Shown here: positions 46,897-60,188 of the stretch, one piece after another
Layout of the letters: every line of letters starts with the position of its first letter
How positions within the stretch are numbered: the stretch's first letter is position 1
DNA from: Adiantum capillus-veneris
Lineage: Eukaryota > Streptophyta > Polypodiopsida > Polypodiales > Pteridaceae
Assembly (NCBI GenBank): GCA_014529385.2
Contig: CM043969.1
Span: forward strand, 10,891,001 to 10,955,000
Direction of reading: 5' to 3'
Length of the DNA: 64,000 bases
Program-made: the position numbers and the translations under genes
The notes under the pieces: model-generated
What the model saw: the letters and a program-made list of their open reading frames with translations, nothing else
The model's database searches: none
What the model was told of the DNA's origin: nothing

Positions 46897-49800
46897 CATG
46901 ACATCTATGAGGATACCAAGGGCATAAAATAACACTTTTAGGCTCGAACTTAAGTTCGAGCCTTTACTTTATATGCTATTGTAGCACTAGCTCATATAGG
47001 GTGCAAAGGTAAACTTATACATCTTTGTGACTACCAATGGCAAGAGGCTCAAACTTAAGTTTGAGCCTCGTCTTCCTATGCTAATGTAGCACTACCATTC
47101 ATAGATAGCCCCGCGGCATCCTTGAGGTTACTACCAAGGTCTTAGAGCAACACCTTTAGGCTCAAACTCGTGTTCGAGTGTCGCATGTATATGCTAGTGT
47201 AGCACTAACATGCAAGGCTAGCCTCGTGATATCCTTGTGGCTAACAATAGAACAAGGCTAGAACTTAAGCTCCAAGCTTTCCTACATATTCTACTGTAGC
47301 ACTACCATGAAAGGCCAACCTCATACATCCTTGTGGCTACCAAGGGCACAGAATAACACCTTTAGGCTCAAAGTTAAGTTTGAGCCTCATCAATATATAG
47401 TAATGTAACACTAGGATGCAAGGCTTACCTTATGACATCCTCATGGCTACCAAGGGAATATAATAACACCTTTGAGCTCAAAATTAAGTTTGAGACTCAA
47501 TTGTGTACGCTAGTGTAGCAAAAGGGTGAAAGGCTAGCCTCATAATATTATTATGGCTACCAAGTCCAAGCGGCTCGAGCCTCGCTTGCATATGCTAGTA
47601 TAGCACTATCATGCCAGGCTAGCTGTATGACATCCTTCTAGCTACTAAGGGCATGGAAAAACACCTTTAGGCTTGAGCTTAAGTTCAAGCCTCAAGTGCA
47701 TATGCTATTGTAGCCTCTCTTGAATATGCTACTATAGCACTAGGGTGCTAGACTAGTGTCATGCCATCCATGAGGATACCAAGGGTGTAGAATAACACCT
47801 TTAGGCTTGAGCTTAAGTTTGAGACTCAACTGCATATGCTTGTGTAGCACTAGGTCATATAGGGTGCAAATCTAGCCTTATGACATTCTTGTGGCCACCA
47901 ATGGAAAGAGGCTCTAACTTAAGTTTGAGCCTCACCTACTTATGGTAATGTAGGACTACCATGCATGGCTAGACTCATGACATCCTTGAGGATACTGTCA
48001 AGGGCATAGAGCAACACCTTTATGATCAAACTTAAGTTGGATCCTTGCCTGCATATGCTAGTGTGGCACTAACTTGCAAGGCTAGACTCACATGTGACAT
48101 CCTTGTGGCTAACAATCACAAGAGGCTCAAATTGAAGTCTGAGGCTGGCCTACATATGCTATTGCAACACTACCATGAAAGGCCAACTTGATAACATCCT
48201 TGTGGCTACGAAGCGCAAAGAATAACACCTTTAGCGTCAAACTTAAGTTTGAGCCTCATTGGTATATGATAATGTAACACTAGAATGCAACACTAGCCTC
48301 ATGACATCCCTGTGGCTACCAAGGCATAGAATAACACCTTTAAGCTCAAACTTAAGTTTTAGCCTCAATTGTGTATGCTAGTGTAGCACAAGCATGCAAG
48401 GATAGCCTCATGATATCCTTATGGATACCAAGGCCAAGAGGCTCGTACCTCGCCTGCATATGCTAGTAGAACACTGTCATGCAAGGCTAGATTTATGGAA
48501 TCCTTTTCACTACTAAGGGCATAGAAAAACACCTCTAGGTTTGAAATTAAGTTTGATTATCAAGTGCATATGCTAGTGTAGGTTTGCTTGAATATGCTAC
48601 TGTATCAATATGGTGAAAGACTAGTCTCTTGACATCCATGAGGATACCAAGGATATAGAATAACACCTTTAAGCTCGAACCTAAGTTTGAGCCTCAGCTG
48701 CACATGCTAGTGTAGCAATAAAAGCTAGCCTTATGACATACTTGTGGCTACCAATGACAAGAGGCTCCAACTTTAGTTTGATCCTCACCGACCTATGCTA
48801 ATGTAGCACTACCATGCATGGCTAGACTCATGACATCCGTGAGGCTATTACCAAGGGTACATAATAATACCTTTAGGATCAAAACTTGAGTTTAAGGCTC
48901 ATCTGCATATGCAATGCGAGGCACTAATGAGAAAGGCCAGTCTCATGACATCCTTGTGGTTAATAATGGCAAGAGGCTCAAACTTAAGTTCGAAGATTGC
49001 CTACATATGCTAGTGTAGCACTACCATGAAAGGCCAACCTTATGAAATCCTTGTGGCTACCAAGGTAAAAAAGCTAAAACCTTTAGGCTCAAACTTAAGT
49101 TTGAGCCTCATCAGTATATGGTAATGTAACACTAGGATGCGAGGTTAGCCTCATGACTTCCTTGTGAGGTTAGCCTCATGATATCCTTATAGCTACCAAG
49201 GTCAAGAGGCTCAAACCTTGCCTACGTATGGTAGTATATCACTACCGTGGAAGGCTAGATTTATAACATCCTTGTGGCTACTAAGGGCATAGAAAAAAAC
49301 TTTCAGGATTGAACTTAAGTTTGACCCTCAAGTGCATATGATATTGTAGCCTCGCTTGAATATGCTACTATAGCACTAGGGTGCAAAACTAGTCTCGTGT
49401 GATCCATGAGGATGCCAAGGGCATAGAATAGCACCTATAGGCTCAAACTCAAGTTCACGACTCAACTGCTTATTCTAGTGTATCACTAGCTCATATTGGG
49501 TGCAACGCTAGCCTTATGAAATTCTTGTGGCTACCAATGCAAGAGCCTCACCTACCTATGCTAATGTAGGACTATCATGCATGGCAAGCCTCATGAAATC
49601 CTTGAGGCTACTACCAAGGGCATAGAGAAACACCTTCTCAAACTTAAGTTTGAACCTTGCCTGCATATGCTACTGTAGCATCGAGGTGCAAGTGTAGCCT
49701 CACATGTGACATCATTGTGGGTCACAATGGGTCACAATGCCAAGAGGCTCAAACTTAAGTTCGATGCTGATGCTAGTGTAACACTACCATGAAAGGCCAA

Positions 49801-52800
49801 CCTCATGACATCCTTGTAGCTACCAAGGGTAAAGAATAGCACCTTTAGGCTTAAACTTAAGTTTGAGACTCGTCAATATATGGTAATGTAACACTAGTAT
49901 GCAAGGCTAGACTCTTGAAACCCTTGTGGCTACCAAGCGGCACATAGAACTACAACTTTAACCTTGAACTTAGGTTTGAGCTTCAATTGTGTATGCTAGT
50001 GTATCACAAGGGTGCAAGGCTAGCCTCATGATATCCCTATGGCTACCAAGGCCAAGAGGCTCGAACCTTGCCTATGTATGCTAGTATAGAACTATCATGT
50101 AAGGCTACCTTTATGACATCCTTGTGGCTGCTAAGGGCATAGAACAACACTTTAAGGCTCAAACTAAAGTTTCAACCTCAAGTGATATTGTAGCCACGGT
50201 GAATATTTTACTCTAGCACTAGGGTGCAAAACTAGTCTTATGACATCCTTGAGGGTGCCAAGGGCATAGAATAACACCTTCATGATCGCACTCAAGTTCA
50301 AGTGTCAACTGCATAAGCTAGTGTAGTACTAGCTCATATAGGGTGCAAAGCTAGCCTTATGAAATTCTTGTGGCTACCAATGCAAGAGACTCACCTACCT
50401 ATGCTAATGTAGGACTACCATGCATGGCTAGCCTCATGACATCCTCGAGGCTACTACCAAGGGCATAGAGAAACATCTTCTCAAACTTAAGTTTGAGCCT
50501 CACTTGCATATGCTAGTGTAGCAATAATGTGCAAGGCTAGCCTCACATGTGACATCCTTGTGGCTAACAATGACAAGAGGTTCGAATTGAAGTTCGAGGC
50601 TTGCCTACATATGCTAGTGTAATGCTATCATGAAAGGCCAACCTCATGACATCCTTGTGGCTACCAATGGTAAATAATAACACCTTTAGGCTCAAACTTA
50701 AGTTACAACCTCATCAATATATGGTAATGTAACACTAGTATGCAGGGCTAGCCTCATGACATCCTTGTGGCTACCAAGGGCATAGAATTACAACTTTATG
50801 CTTGAACTTAGGTTTGAGCATCAATTGTGTATGCTAGTGTATCACAAGCATGCAAGCCTAGCCTCATGATATCCTTATGGCTACCAAGGCCAAGAGGCTT
50901 GAACCTTGCCTATGTATGCAAATATAGCTCTGTCTCGCAAGGCTAGCTTTATGGCATCCTTGTCACTTCTAAGGGCATAGAAGAACACCTCTAGGCTTGA
51001 ACTCAAGTTCAAGCCTCAAGTGCATATGCTAGTGTAGTTTCGCTCAAATATGCTATTGTAGCACTAGGGTGAAAGGATAGTCTCTTGACATCCATGAGGA
51101 TACCAAGGACATGGAGTAACACCTTTAGGCTCGAACCTAAGTTCAAGCCTCAACTACATAGGCTAGTGTAGCACTAGACCATATAGGGTACAAAGCTAGG
51201 CTTATGACATCCTTGTGGCTACCAACCGCAAGAGTCTTGAACTTAAGGTTGAGCCCCACCTGCTAATGTAGCACTATTATGCATGGCTAGACTCATGACA
51301 TCCAAGAGGCTATTACCAAGGGTACATAATAATACCTTTAGGCTCAAACTCGGGTTTAAGACTCGTCTGCATATGCAATGGGAGGAACTAATGCGCAAGG
51401 CGAGCCTCATGAAATCCTTGTGGTTAACAATGGCAAGAGGCTCAAATTTAAGTTCAAAACCTGCCTACATATGTTTGTGCAGCACTACCATGAAAGGCCA
51501 ACCTTATGAAATCCTTGTGGCTACCAAGGGGAAAGAACTAACACCTTTAGGCTCAAACATACGTTTGAGCCTCATCAATATATGGTAATGTAAGACAAGG
51601 ATGCAAGGTTAGCCTCATGACATCCTAGTGGCTACCAAGGGAATATTAAGTTTGAGCCTTAGTTGTGTATGCTAGTGTAGGACAATGGTGCAAGGTTAGC
51701 CTCATGATATCATTATGGCTACGAAAGCCAATTGGATTGAACCATGTTTGTGTATGCTAAAATAGCACTATTGTGTATGCTAGTGTAGGAAAATGATGCA
51801 AGGCTAGCCTCATGATATCCTTATGGCTACCAAGGCCAAGAGGCTCAAACCTCGCCTACGTATGCTAGTATAGCGCTATGGTGTAAAGCTAGCTTTATGA
51901 CATCCTTGTGGCTATTCAAGGCATAGAACAACACTCTTAGGCTCAAACTTAAGCTTCACCCTCAAGTGTATATGATATTGTAGCCTTGCTTGAATATGCT
52001 ACAGTAGCACTAGGGTACAAAACTAGTCTCAAGACATCCATGAGGATGCCAAGGGCATAGAATAACACCTTTAGGCTCGAACTTAAGTTCAAGCCTCAAC
52101 TGCATATGCTAGTGTAGCAGTAGCTCATACAAGGTGAAAAGCTAGCCTTATGAAATTATTGTGGCTCCCAATGGCAAGCGGCTCCATTGAGCCTCACCTA
52201 CCTATGCTAATGTAGGACTACCATGCATGGCTAGCCTCATGACATCCTCGAGGCTACTACCAAGGGCATAGAGAAACATCTTCTCAAACTTAAGTTTGAG
52301 CCTCACTTGCATATGCTAGTGTAGCAATAACGTGCAAGGCTATCCTCACATGTGACATCCTTGTGGATAAAAATGACAAGAGGTTTGAATTGAAGTTCGA
52401 GGCTTGCCTACATATGCTAGTGTAACGCTATCATGAAAGGCCAACCTCTTGACATCCTTGTGGCTACCAAGGGTAAATAATAACACCTTTAGGCTCAAAC
52501 TTAAGTTACAACCTCATCAATATATGGTAATGTAACACTAGTATGCAGGGCTAGCCTCATGACATCCTTGTGGCTACCAAGGGCATAGAATTACAACTTT
52601 ATGCTTGAACTTAGGTTTGAGCATCAATTGTGTATGCTAGTGTAGCACAAGGATGCAAGGCTAGACTCATGATATCCTTATGGCTACTAAGGCCAAGAGG
52701 CTCTATCCTTGCCTGCATATGATACCATAGCACTATCATGCAAGGCTAGCTTTACAATATCCTTGTGGCTACTAAAGGCATAGAACAAGGTGTAAGACTA

Positions 52801-55735
52801 GCTTCATGCCATCCTTGTGAAAAACAATGGAAAGAGGCTCTAACCATGCCTACATATGCTAGTGTAGCAGTACCTTGGAGGGCCAACCTCATGACATTCT
52901 TGTGGCTACCGAGGAAAATTAATAAATCCTTTAGCCTCAAACTCATGTTTGAGCCTCTTTGAGCCTCATAAAATTATAGTAGTGTAACACTAGGATGCAA
53001 GGCTAGACTCATGACATCCTTGTTGTTACCAAGGGCATAGAATACCATCAAACTAAAATTTGAGCCTCAATTGTGTATAATAGTATAGCAGAAGGGTGCA
53101 AGACTGGCCTCATGATATCCTTATGGCTACCAAGGGCAAGAGGCTCAAGCCTCACCTGCATATGATAGTATAGCCATATCATGCACTTCTCTTAGGCTAG
53201 ATTCATGACATCCTTGTGGTTACTAAGGACATAGAGCAAGACCTTTAGGTTTGAATTTAAGTTCAAGCCTCAACTGCATATGCTAGTATATGACTAGTAT
53301 AAAGTATAAGCCTCATGAAATCATTGTGGCTACCAAGGGCAAGAGTCTCAAACTTAAATTGGAGCCTCACATTTATATGATAGCGTAGCACTAGCATGCA
53401 AGCCTAACCTTCTGACATTCTCATGGCTACCAAGTGCATAGATAAACATGTTTAGGCTTGACCTTGAGTTTGAGCCTTCACTACATATGTTTATGTAGTA
53501 GTAGGGTGAAAGGCTAGCCTCACCAAATCCTTAAGGCTACTACTAAGGGAATATAGCAACACCTTTAAGCTCAAACTTAAGTTTGAATCTCCTCTACATA
53601 TAACTTTGTAGCACTAGAGTGCAAGGCTAGACTCATGACATCCTTGTGACCATCCAGGGCATAGAATAAAACCCTTAGGCTTGAACTTAATTTTTAGTCT
53701 CAACTGCATATCCTAGTGTAGAACTACCATGCAAGACTAGCCTCAAACTTAATTTCAAGCCTCCTCTGCATAGGCCAGTGTAGCACTAGGGTGCAAGGCT
53801 AGACTCATGATATCCTTGTAGATATCAAGATCATAGAATAACACCTTCAAGATTGAACCTAAGTTTGAGCCTCAATTGCATATCCTATTGTTACAATAGC
53901 ATTACCATGAAATACTAGCCTCATGACATCATTGTGGCTACCAATGGCAAGAGGCTCGAACTTAAGTTTGAGCCTTGCCTACATATTCTAGTGTATCACT
54001 ACCATGCAAGACAAGCCTTATGACATACTTGTGGCTACCAAGGGCATATAACAACACCTTTAGGATTAAACATACCTTTGAGCCTCCTTGGCATCTCATA
54101 GGGTAGCACTAGGGTGCAAGGCCAGCCTCTTGACATCCTTATTGCTACCAAGGGCATAGAATAACACTTATAGGCTCCCACTTAAGTTCAAACATTATAT
54201 GCATATATTAGTGCAGCACTAGAGTGCAATGCTAGAATCATGATATCCTCATGGCTACCAAATGATAAGCATCTTGAACTTAACTTTGAACCTTGCCTAC
54301 ATACACTATTATAGCACTATTGTGCAAGGATAGCCTCAGAAAATCCTTGTGGCTACCAAGGGCATAGAAAATCAATTTTAGATTCAGACTTAAGTTAGAG
54401 CCTCAAGTGCACATGATAATGTATGGCTAGCACCTACAATGAGCCTCGTGAAATCCATGTGGCTACCAAGGGCAAGCAGCACAAACTTAAGTTTGAGACT
54501 CATCTATGTATGATAGTGTAGCACTAATGTCCAAGGCTAACCTCATGACATCCTTGTGGACACCAAGGGAATATATTAACACAACAAGGTTCAAACTTAA
54601 GTTCAAGCCTCAATTGCATATGCTAATGTAGCACTAGGGTGCTAGGGTGCAAGGCTTGCCACATGACATCCTTGTGGCTACCAAGGGCAAGTGGATCATT
54701 TGCATATGCTATTGTAGCACTATCATGTAGCAACAACCTTATGAAATCCTTATGGCTACCAAGGGCATAAAACAACATCTTGCCTACATACACTATTATA
54801 GCACTATTGTGCAAGGATAGCCTCAGAAAATCCTTGTGGCTACCAAGGGCATAGAACATCAATTTTAGATTCAAACTTAAGTTAGAGCCTCAAGTGCACA
54901 TGATAATGTATGGCTAGCACCTACAATGAGCCTCGTGAAATCCATGTGGCTACCAAGGGCAAGCAGCACAAACTTAAGTTTGAGACTCATCTATGTATGA
55001 TAGTGTAGCACTAATGTCCAAGGCTAACCTCATGACATCATTGTGGACACCAAGGGAATATATTAACACAACAAGGTTCAAACTTAAGTTCAAGCCTCAA
55101 TTGCATATGCTAATGTAGCACTAGGGTGCTAGCGTGCAAGGTTTGCCGCATGACATCCTTGTGGCTACCAAGGGCAAGTGGATCATTTGCATATGCTATT
55201 GTAGCACTATCATGTAGCAACAACCTTATGAAATCCTTATGGCTACCAAGGGCATAAAACAACATCTTTAGGCTTGAAATTAAGTTTAAGCCTTTCCTAC
55301 ATATGCTAGTGTAGGACTAGGATTGAAGCCTAGCCTCATGAAATCCTTGAGGCTACCACTGGACTTTAGTTTGAGCCTCAACTACATATGCTAGTGTAGT
55401 TGTAGCATTTGAGGCTCTTCATATGACATTCTTGTGGCTACCAAGAGCATCAACATCAACTTTAGGTTGGAATTAAGTTCGAGCTTCCTCCCCATATGCT
55501 CCTCTAGCACTACCATGCAAGGATAGCCTCATGACATCCTTCTAGATACCAAGGTCATAGAGATTCAATTTAGGATCAAGCTTAAGTTCAAGCCGCTTGA
55601 ATATGGTAGTTTAGCAATATCTTTCAAGGCTACCCTCATGACATCTTTGTGGCAAGCAAGGACATAGAACAACACCTTTTGGCTCAAACTTAAGTTCGAG
55701 CCTCACATGCCCATGCTAGTGTACTATTTAACGTA
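46897..55735 (+). repeat. ~110-bp palindrome-bearing satellite with higher-order structure
   Basis: About 80 diverged monomers. The consensus runs GGCTAGCCTCATGACATCC, TTGTGGCTACCAAGGGCATAG, AATAACACCTTTA, a palindrome, CAACTGCATATGCTAGTGTA, GCACTAGGGTGCAA. The palindrome is AGGCTCAAACTT followed by its reverse complement AAGTTTGAGCCT (perfect at 49085-49108). A variant monomer with 'catccatgaggat(a/g)cc' recurs at 46902, 47765, 48633, 49401, 50244, 51089 and 52035. 54294-54780 and 54781-55267 are near-identical 487-bp copies. ORFs here are incidental. It lies wholly within the TIR transposon. Confidence 0.95.
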
Positions 55736-55782
55736 AAACCAATGTCCCTTGTTTAGGTTCTTAAATTTTACACATATATTTT

Positions 55783-56480
55783 TTTAGAGGAATGGAGGCT
55801 TCCAATGTACCAACTCATTAGGTATTCATGGCGCACAAGTCTTCACATTTGATGCTCTTGGAATATCAACTCAAGCCAAGACTATTGCTCCAAAAATAAA
55901 GGTTGATAAGCCATTTGAATTAGCCAAAGAAGAAGGAGTGAGATAGTTTGTGCATACCTACGATATGGATGCAAACTTCAAAGGTGATATCTATCTAAAT
56001 TTTCTCATAGTGAGATGAAATATAGAGGGGGATTGTTGTGGGTGATATCCATCTAAAGTTTCTCAAGGTGAGATGAAATATAGAGATATGGGGATTGTTG
56101 TGTGTGTCAAAGATGATGTGGGTGCAACAAAAATTCCATACTTTTTATATAATATACTAACTATTGGAGAGACCACAAAGGAAAACAAGTTTTTCTTATC
56201 ACTGGTGGGTAGTTTTCATGTAGTAACAAACATGAATGGTAGCAAACTAGGAAAAGAAAACTCTACTGTAAAAGTGGGGCTTGAAGATCTATAGCTTTAC
56301 TGATCAAGAAGACTCATTTGTGGATTGTGTGGATGACTTGGTGAAGGCAATGACACATGCAATATGTTCTTGCAAGAGTGGTGTGGTGCAAGTCAAGCGT
56401 CTCTTGCAAGTCAATCAATGGAGTTGGATGATGCAAAAATAGAAGATTCCAACAATCTTGACATCAAAAGCATATTGAAT
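55783..56480 (+). pseudogene. Unrecognised decayed coding region
   Basis: From ~55790 one frame reads NGGFQCTNSLGIHGAQVFTF and continues to ELAKEEGVR, then a TAG, then FVHTYDMDANF. Later, DQEDSFVDCVDDLVKAMTHA (~56305) looks coding too. A ~60-bp tandem duplication (about 55983-56042 and 56041-56100, 'gtgatatc(t/c)atctaaa') interrupts it. I do not recognise the protein. It could be part of the transposon's lost transposase or captured sequence. Confidence 0.35.
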
Positions 56481-57860
56481 TAATCAATTGTGAAAATTAA
56501 GGTCCTTGAGAAACTATTTTATTTAGACTACCTGGTGTCTTTATCTAGAATCATTTCATAATATTGTACAACATTTTGTGAAAGTTGCTATGTGATACTA
56601 TTCAAATTGTGGTTTTTCAAATATTGTTTCTTTGAATCAATTGTCGATTGAGTGTTATCTATGCAGATCTATGGTTAACACATTATGGGAGTATCAAAAT
56701 TGAGATTGAACCTCACTAATTAGAGAAAGTCATCACAAAGAATGTGTTTTCCATTTAGAGTTCCATCCACAAATTATAGCAAGATTAAGAATGTAGCTAT
56801 TATTTAAGGGCTAGCAATTTTGGTTTTGGTGAGACAAGAATAATATTATCAACCACCATTGAGGCTAAATCTGAAGCTCAAGCCTAACCAAAAGAGGTAG
56901 AAAATCACTAGTTTATGAGCCTCAACCACGAAAGTCCTTGTCATAGACTCCTAGCTGAGCGGTTCAAAGTGAGGCTCAAAGTTACATATCCTAGTGTAGC
57001 AGTTACATATATAGTGTGTGACTCATAAACTTTTTGTAGCTAGCAAGATATTGACATTTATTTTGTAGGCTCAAAATTAAGTTTAGGCTTTGCGTCCATA
57101 TGTTAGTGTAGCACTACCATGTGGGGCCATACTCATGAGCATTGTAAAAAAAGAATCTTACAAATAACAAAAATATATATAGATTATGAATAAAAAGGGA
57201 TCATACCTTGAGAAGTTTATATATAAAAGGTTTCATAAATAGGCTTCTTGGCATAGTATTTTATTGGAGCAACACATGAGAAAACACAACACAATGTTTG
57301 AAAATGTAGCTACAGACATTGATGGAGTTTTATCTTTCCTAAGGATGAATTCTAAATTACTTGGATATCATGTTACTATGTCAAATTGGATTTTATTTTG
57401 TATCTTGGTGTTTTTAAACACCACACTCTTTTGAGGTCCTTCAATTCTAAATTTCATTTTTGAGTATTTCCTTTTTAAATTGGTATTTTGATATAGCCAA
57501 AGATTTAACCCTAATGTCTCAAAATTGAGTATTTTTTAGAATCAAAATATAGCGAAAGATTTAACCTTAATGTCTCAAAATTGAGCAATTAATTTAAAGC
57601 ACTTCTTTTAAATGCAGAATGATGTATAATACAAATTAAGTTTAGTGACATGCATCCCTCATGCGTCTGATGTCATTGCAATTAATGTATGTACCTATGT
57701 CTTCAGATACACACACCCCTATAAATATGTGTCAAGTAATATATTTTAATGGGACATAGAGTGTGCTTGAATATAGATGACATCTAAAACTACACAAAAG
57801 TACTAGGTTTTTCATTAGAAGTATAAAAAATGGGACTTGAATATTTCCCAAAATTCCTAA
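56481..57860. other. AT-rich right part of the TIR transposon
   Basis: Outlying satellite monomers are at 56930-57130 ('agtgtagcactaccatg'). The remainder is AT-rich with no gene seen. Confidence 0.5.
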
Positions 57861-57870
57861 ATATGTCTTT
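57833..57870 (-). repeat. Right terminal inverted repeat
   Basis: Reverse complement of the left end: TTCCTAAATATGT at 57854-57866, followed by CTTT and the GTT flank. Confidence 0.75.
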
Positions 57871-57873
57871 GTT

Positions 57874-57993
57874 GGTAAAATGGCTAGATAGACTTGGAGA
57901 AGGTTCTACATGGGAGAATGTCTCCGCACTTAAGAAACATTTTCCTACGTTCGTTTTTGAGGACGAAAACAATTCTCCACGGGGGGGGAGGGG
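57874..57993 (+). pseudogene. Chromodomain-like end of the gypsy polyprotein
   Basis: Reads VKWLDRLGEGSTWENVSAL then KKHFPTFVFEDENNSP, matching the C-terminal chromodomain-type tail of plant chromoviruses (VKW...TWE....L...FP.F..ED). Such tails steer integration toward particular chromatin. It continues in frame the sequence stopped at 43632. Confidence 0.85.
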
Positions 57994-57998
57994 GGTAA
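57980..57998 (+). promoter_or_regulatory. Polypurine tract of the gypsy element
   Basis: A nearly pure G run (ACGGGGGGGGAGGGGGGTAA) directly before the LTR start TGTAAGAACATGGG. Confidence 0.85.
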
Positions 57999-59140
57999 TG
58001 TAAGAACATGGGTCCTATGGGCAAGGCCACCGGCACAACCAGACAGTGTGTACGCTAGGGAGAGGCTATAAGATAGCACGGTTGGGTGGAGACTAGCACA
58101 CGCATTACCACCGCCCTTTCAAATTAGCATGATAGAGGAGATGAGCATGCATTGAATCTTGGATCTTGGTTGGATTTGCATCACAATGCCAAGAGTTGTT
58201 GGTGTAGTCCTCCCTTCTCACAAGCTTGGAGTAGGTGATAAGCTTTCCATTAAATCTTGAGAAGAGAGAGAGAGTCTTCTTACTCCACACATAGACTAGT
58301 GTGAGTGTGTAATGCAATAATGCCTTTGAAAAATCAGCCCCCTCTCTCTCTTGGTCAACCCCTCTTGCTATTTGCTCATGCTCACACCCTATTGGACCTC
58401 CCCAGGCTTAGCCAATGAAATTTAAGCAACATAAGTGATAGCTTCTGACATGTATCCCCCTTTCCCCTTTTGTGAGAGCTTTATGTAATTAATTAATGCA
58501 ACTAAACTCTCATTGGACCCTTTGTCTCCTGGCCAATAGGAATCACGCAAGCCATTGGGATGTTGAATGCTCATTGGACCCCTTGGGAGAATGTCCAATA
58601 GTCTCCTAAAGATCTTAATTTCAATTGGTTCTTTTATTAAGTGTTTTTAAATTAATTAAAGTAGATTTACTCTAGCCTATTTCTCATTGGTCCACCTCCA
58701 AGGTCATCCAATAGGATTTGAGTACACCTTGTGAGCATCTGGGCTAGGGAGCTGACATGTGTCCCTCATTCCCTTTGTGTAAAGGGATCTTGTGTGTGTG
58801 TGTGTGAGTTTCTCTCTCATCTGCTACAACTAGGGCTCGCCCCCTCCTATGTAGGGATGGATGAAGCCTTTTTGGGACACACACAAAGCATCCAATTTCC
58901 CTAACATTTGACCTTTGGACACAACCTTTGAATTTTGGAACCTTATCATTTTGGAAGTCTTAATGGGCTGAAACTTAGGGTATTTTAAGCCCATTGTTGC
59001 ACATTGCTCTTTTGCAGATGCCCCCCCCCCTTTGGATCCCTATTTTCCCTAGTGTGGCCAGTCTGCCAGCTTAACCAATATTCTAGCTTTTTCTCCCTTG
59101 GCACTTCCCCATATTGATGATTAGTTTAACATGAGAAAAT
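57999..59140 (+). repeat. 3' LTR of the gypsy element (3' end approximate)
   Basis: Starts TGTAAGAACATGGGTCC after the polypurine tract. No second copy is in the window, so the end cannot be fixed. It holds four ATTGG...CCAAT pairs (58391-58712), which would lie in U3. Confidence 0.65.
58391..58712 (+). promoter_or_regulatory. Four ATTGG...CCAAT inverted pairs
   Basis: ATTGG at 58391, 58512, 58573 and 58686, each followed by CCAAT at 58412, 58533, 58595 and 58708. The offsets are 21, 21, 22 and 22 bases, two helical turns. Most continue ATTGGACC...CCAATAG. CCAAT is the NF-Y binding site, so an LTR enhancer is likely. Confidence 0.7.
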
Positions 59141-59143
59141 CAT

Positions 59144-59690
59144 TTAGGAGAAGTAGATATTAGTTATTATGATAGGTGTGACCAATCCACACGTCTCCCA
59201 AGGATGTTGTGAACATAGCATTGTTGTATAAAGTAGAGTGCCATTTGGTTGTTGTTTAGCATAACTCTCTCTCGACATATGAATCTTTGTAGCAACACTC
59301 GTGCAAGTCCTTTGTGCTGCAAATTTGATAGCTTTACAGGAGTTGATTCCTTGACATTGACCTTGATTCAAAATAAATGTTGGCACACAAAGTGTCTTGG
59401 ACACAGCTTCTTGCACTCCTTAAGGCTGAGAGGCTTGCCTTGCAACCTGGACTCGTCCTCTTTGATCCGTGCAATATCTTTGAGATCTTTCTCCTGGACA
59501 TAACGCTCTCTCTCTTCTTCCCCATGGTAGATTGCGGACGTCTTTCCTTGAAAGTGCAACTGTGATAGATAAAAACGTGATCTTGAATGCTGATGGAGTG
59601 ATTTAGTAATCACCTGCTTGGTCTTACCCCAAAACTGTGCTTCCATAGACACTCGTAGTGCTATAGAGAGGGCAGGAGATCCACACAAGT
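59144..59690 (-). other. Unrecognised minus-strand ORFs
   Basis: 59688-59368 reads YHGEEERERYVQEKDLKDI and SLKECKKLCPRHFVCQ, and the region to 59144 can be read on in two frames. It has a charged, possibly helical composition. No family was recognised, and coding status is uncertain. Confidence 0.3.
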
Positions 59691-60188
59691 GAATGCCTAA
59701 CTCTTACGGACAACCATGTTGTCTCAACTGCTTGCTGCCTCTAGACTCCGTGGTATAGATCAACAGATGTGAGTTTAAGATCATCAAAAAACTCAACTTG
59801 AGCATCGCACTAAAAACATGTAGTGCAAAAATGATACCCAAAACATCCGTAATGACAAGACTCTTGTCTGTCCATAAAAGTTGATGTATTTGATGTGTAC
59901 TCTACTGGGCAGATCTGTTCGATCTTAAGAACAATCACCCAAGGAATGCCAATAGTTAGGTCTTACCCAAGATCTGACAATGGCTAGCCATTAGGAAATT
60001 TCGGAGGTCATTTGGAGGGCCTTCTAAGAAAATGTATTTTTTGCACTCTCTCTCTAGAAAAAATGGCAAATAAAAGAGCTGGGTCTTTCATAGTAAAACT
60101 TCAAAAAGTGTACTTTAAGTAGATTCCTTACTCTTCTGAACATTCGTTCGTAGTGATTGAGGGATAATCCTCTTTTCAGTTGCATTGA
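59691..60188. other. Upstream region of the third transposase
   Basis: No gene or repeat was recognised. It probably contains the 5' flank of the element starting near 60189. Confidence 0.4.

Noticed and set aside
51283-51588. 101-residue ORF in the satellite
   Set aside because: Chance opening in a diverged 110-bp repeat whose period is not a multiple of three.
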